The notes below the pieces were generated by a model. It ran no database searches and had not been told where the DNA came from. It saw only the letters and a program-made list of their open reading frames with translations. Below are positions 63,501 to 64,000 of a DNA stretch of 64,000 nucleotides, piece after piece. Positions within the stretch are counted from its first letter, which is position 1; every line of letters begins with the position of its first letter. A program made the position numbers and the translations under genes. Origin of the DNA: Taibaiella sp. (GTDB taxonomy: Bacteria; Bacteroidota; Bacteroidia; Chitinophagales; Chitinophagaceae); the NCBI GenBank assembly GCA_019638495.1, contig JAHBTQ010000006.1, positions 153,055 through 217,054 on the forward strand. Direction: 5' to 3'.

Positions 63501-64000
63501 CTACGGAGCAATTGTGGTGTCTGAAAGCATGGCACCAAGCGCTGTATATGTGTAGTTTCCGGTTGCCGGATCTACGTAGGCGGAAGCATCGCCTACCACA
63601 TAGCTATAAGCGGCAAAATAAATTTCCTCGCCAAAGAATATGCGGGCATTATTCAATGCATCAACGGGAATCGTGTATACAACTTTTGTTCTGTTGGCCT
63701 GCACAGGAATCGTGTATGACAGCAAATACGTCCCTGCGTCAGCGCTTACATCAGGTGTCTTCCCTACAAAGACGATACAATTGCGCAGACGGCTGTCTGC
63801 CTCCAGTTCAAGATCAAGCTGAACGCCGGTGATCATTGTAGACCGCGAAGCAGTGAATGTGCCAATATTAAAGGTCGGTTTTTGCGAAATGGTCACCGGT
63901 TGAAAGAGCGTGTCCTTAAGCATATTTACGCCGTTTACAACGGTTGCGCCTAAGTTGTCTCCGGACACCGAAAGACGGTAATTGCCTGTGACCACACTAT
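63501..64000 (-). CDS. C-terminal part of a probable secreted beta-rich protein (partial)
   Basis: A minus-strand frame runs in from the right edge and stops at 63501. About 166 residues are visible. They are beta-rich with alternating polar and hydrophobic residues (TFNIGTFTASRSTMITGVQL, IFFGEEIYFAAYSYVVGDAS) and end SDTTIAP. There is no T9SS sorting motif at the end. The style resembles jelly-roll or Ig-like domains of secreted Bacteroidota proteins. The start lies outside the window. Confidence 0.65.
   Translation of the reverse strand, partial: SVVTGNYRLSVSGDNLGATVVNGVNMLKDTLFQPVTISQKPTFNIGTFTASRSTMITGVQLDLELEADSRLRNCIVFVGKTPDVSADAGTYLLSYTIPVQANRTKVVYTIPVDALNNARIFFGEEIYFAAYSYVVGDASAYVDPATGNYTYTALGAMLSDTTIAP

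Overview
The window reads as chromosomal DNA of a member of the Bacteroidota, probably a soil or freshwater Chitinophagaceae-like bacterium. The reasons are: five large secreted proteins ending in type IX secretion (T9SS) type A sorting domains; DUF7948, SBBP, BACON, SprB and PKD domain combinations; TAnnTTTG-type promoter boxes; and no strong Shine-Dalgarno sequences. The genus is inference. No rRNA, tRNA or CRISPR array was found.

Region 1 (1-10988) is a defence island, all on the + strand. hsdM and hsdS overlap, and hsdR lies 4.8 kb further on. Between hsdS and hsdR sit six extra genes: two different DUF488 proteins, a putative dual-OB protein, a small caspase/CHAT-like protein (candidate His72/Cys109 dyad), and two unrelated PD-(D/E)XK nuclease-like proteins. 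Together they look like a type I restriction-modification locus carrying an embedded, possibly undescribed accessory module.

Region 2 (about 11.0-18.5 kb) looks like a small integrated element. It has a tyrosine recombinase, a small protein, a filamentous-phage/plasmid-type replication initiator with a long C-terminal extension, a protein made of three RNase HI N-terminal/viroplasmin-like repeats with no RNase H domain, an unknown protein, a divergent HTH protein, and a small protein with a UVR-like motif.

Region 3 (18.5-45.1 kb) holds two giant cell-surface proteins of about 3,600 residues each, encoded divergently. Both are largely built of Ig-like (BIG2-type) repeats. The 2.8 kb between them is a graveyard with an IS3 OrfA relic, a DUF2335 gene pair and a broken prophage ClpP-like protease. 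A PKD-domain T9SS protein and a truncated trypsin-like protease follow.

Region 4 (46.4-55.4 kb) holds a secreted RHS/YD-repeat protein with a variable C-terminal tail. Eleven bases downstream is a T9SS protein that itself begins with a YD repeat.

Region 5 (56.3-64 kb) is more ordinary: a lipoprotein, a probable tetrahydrobiopterin-type operon (PTPS, GTP cyclohydrolase I, SDR), a T9SS protein, a TetR regulator with a 36-bp perfect palindrome overlapping its promoter, a thiolase carrying the same operator core, a hot-dog thioesterase, and the end of a further gene on the - strand.
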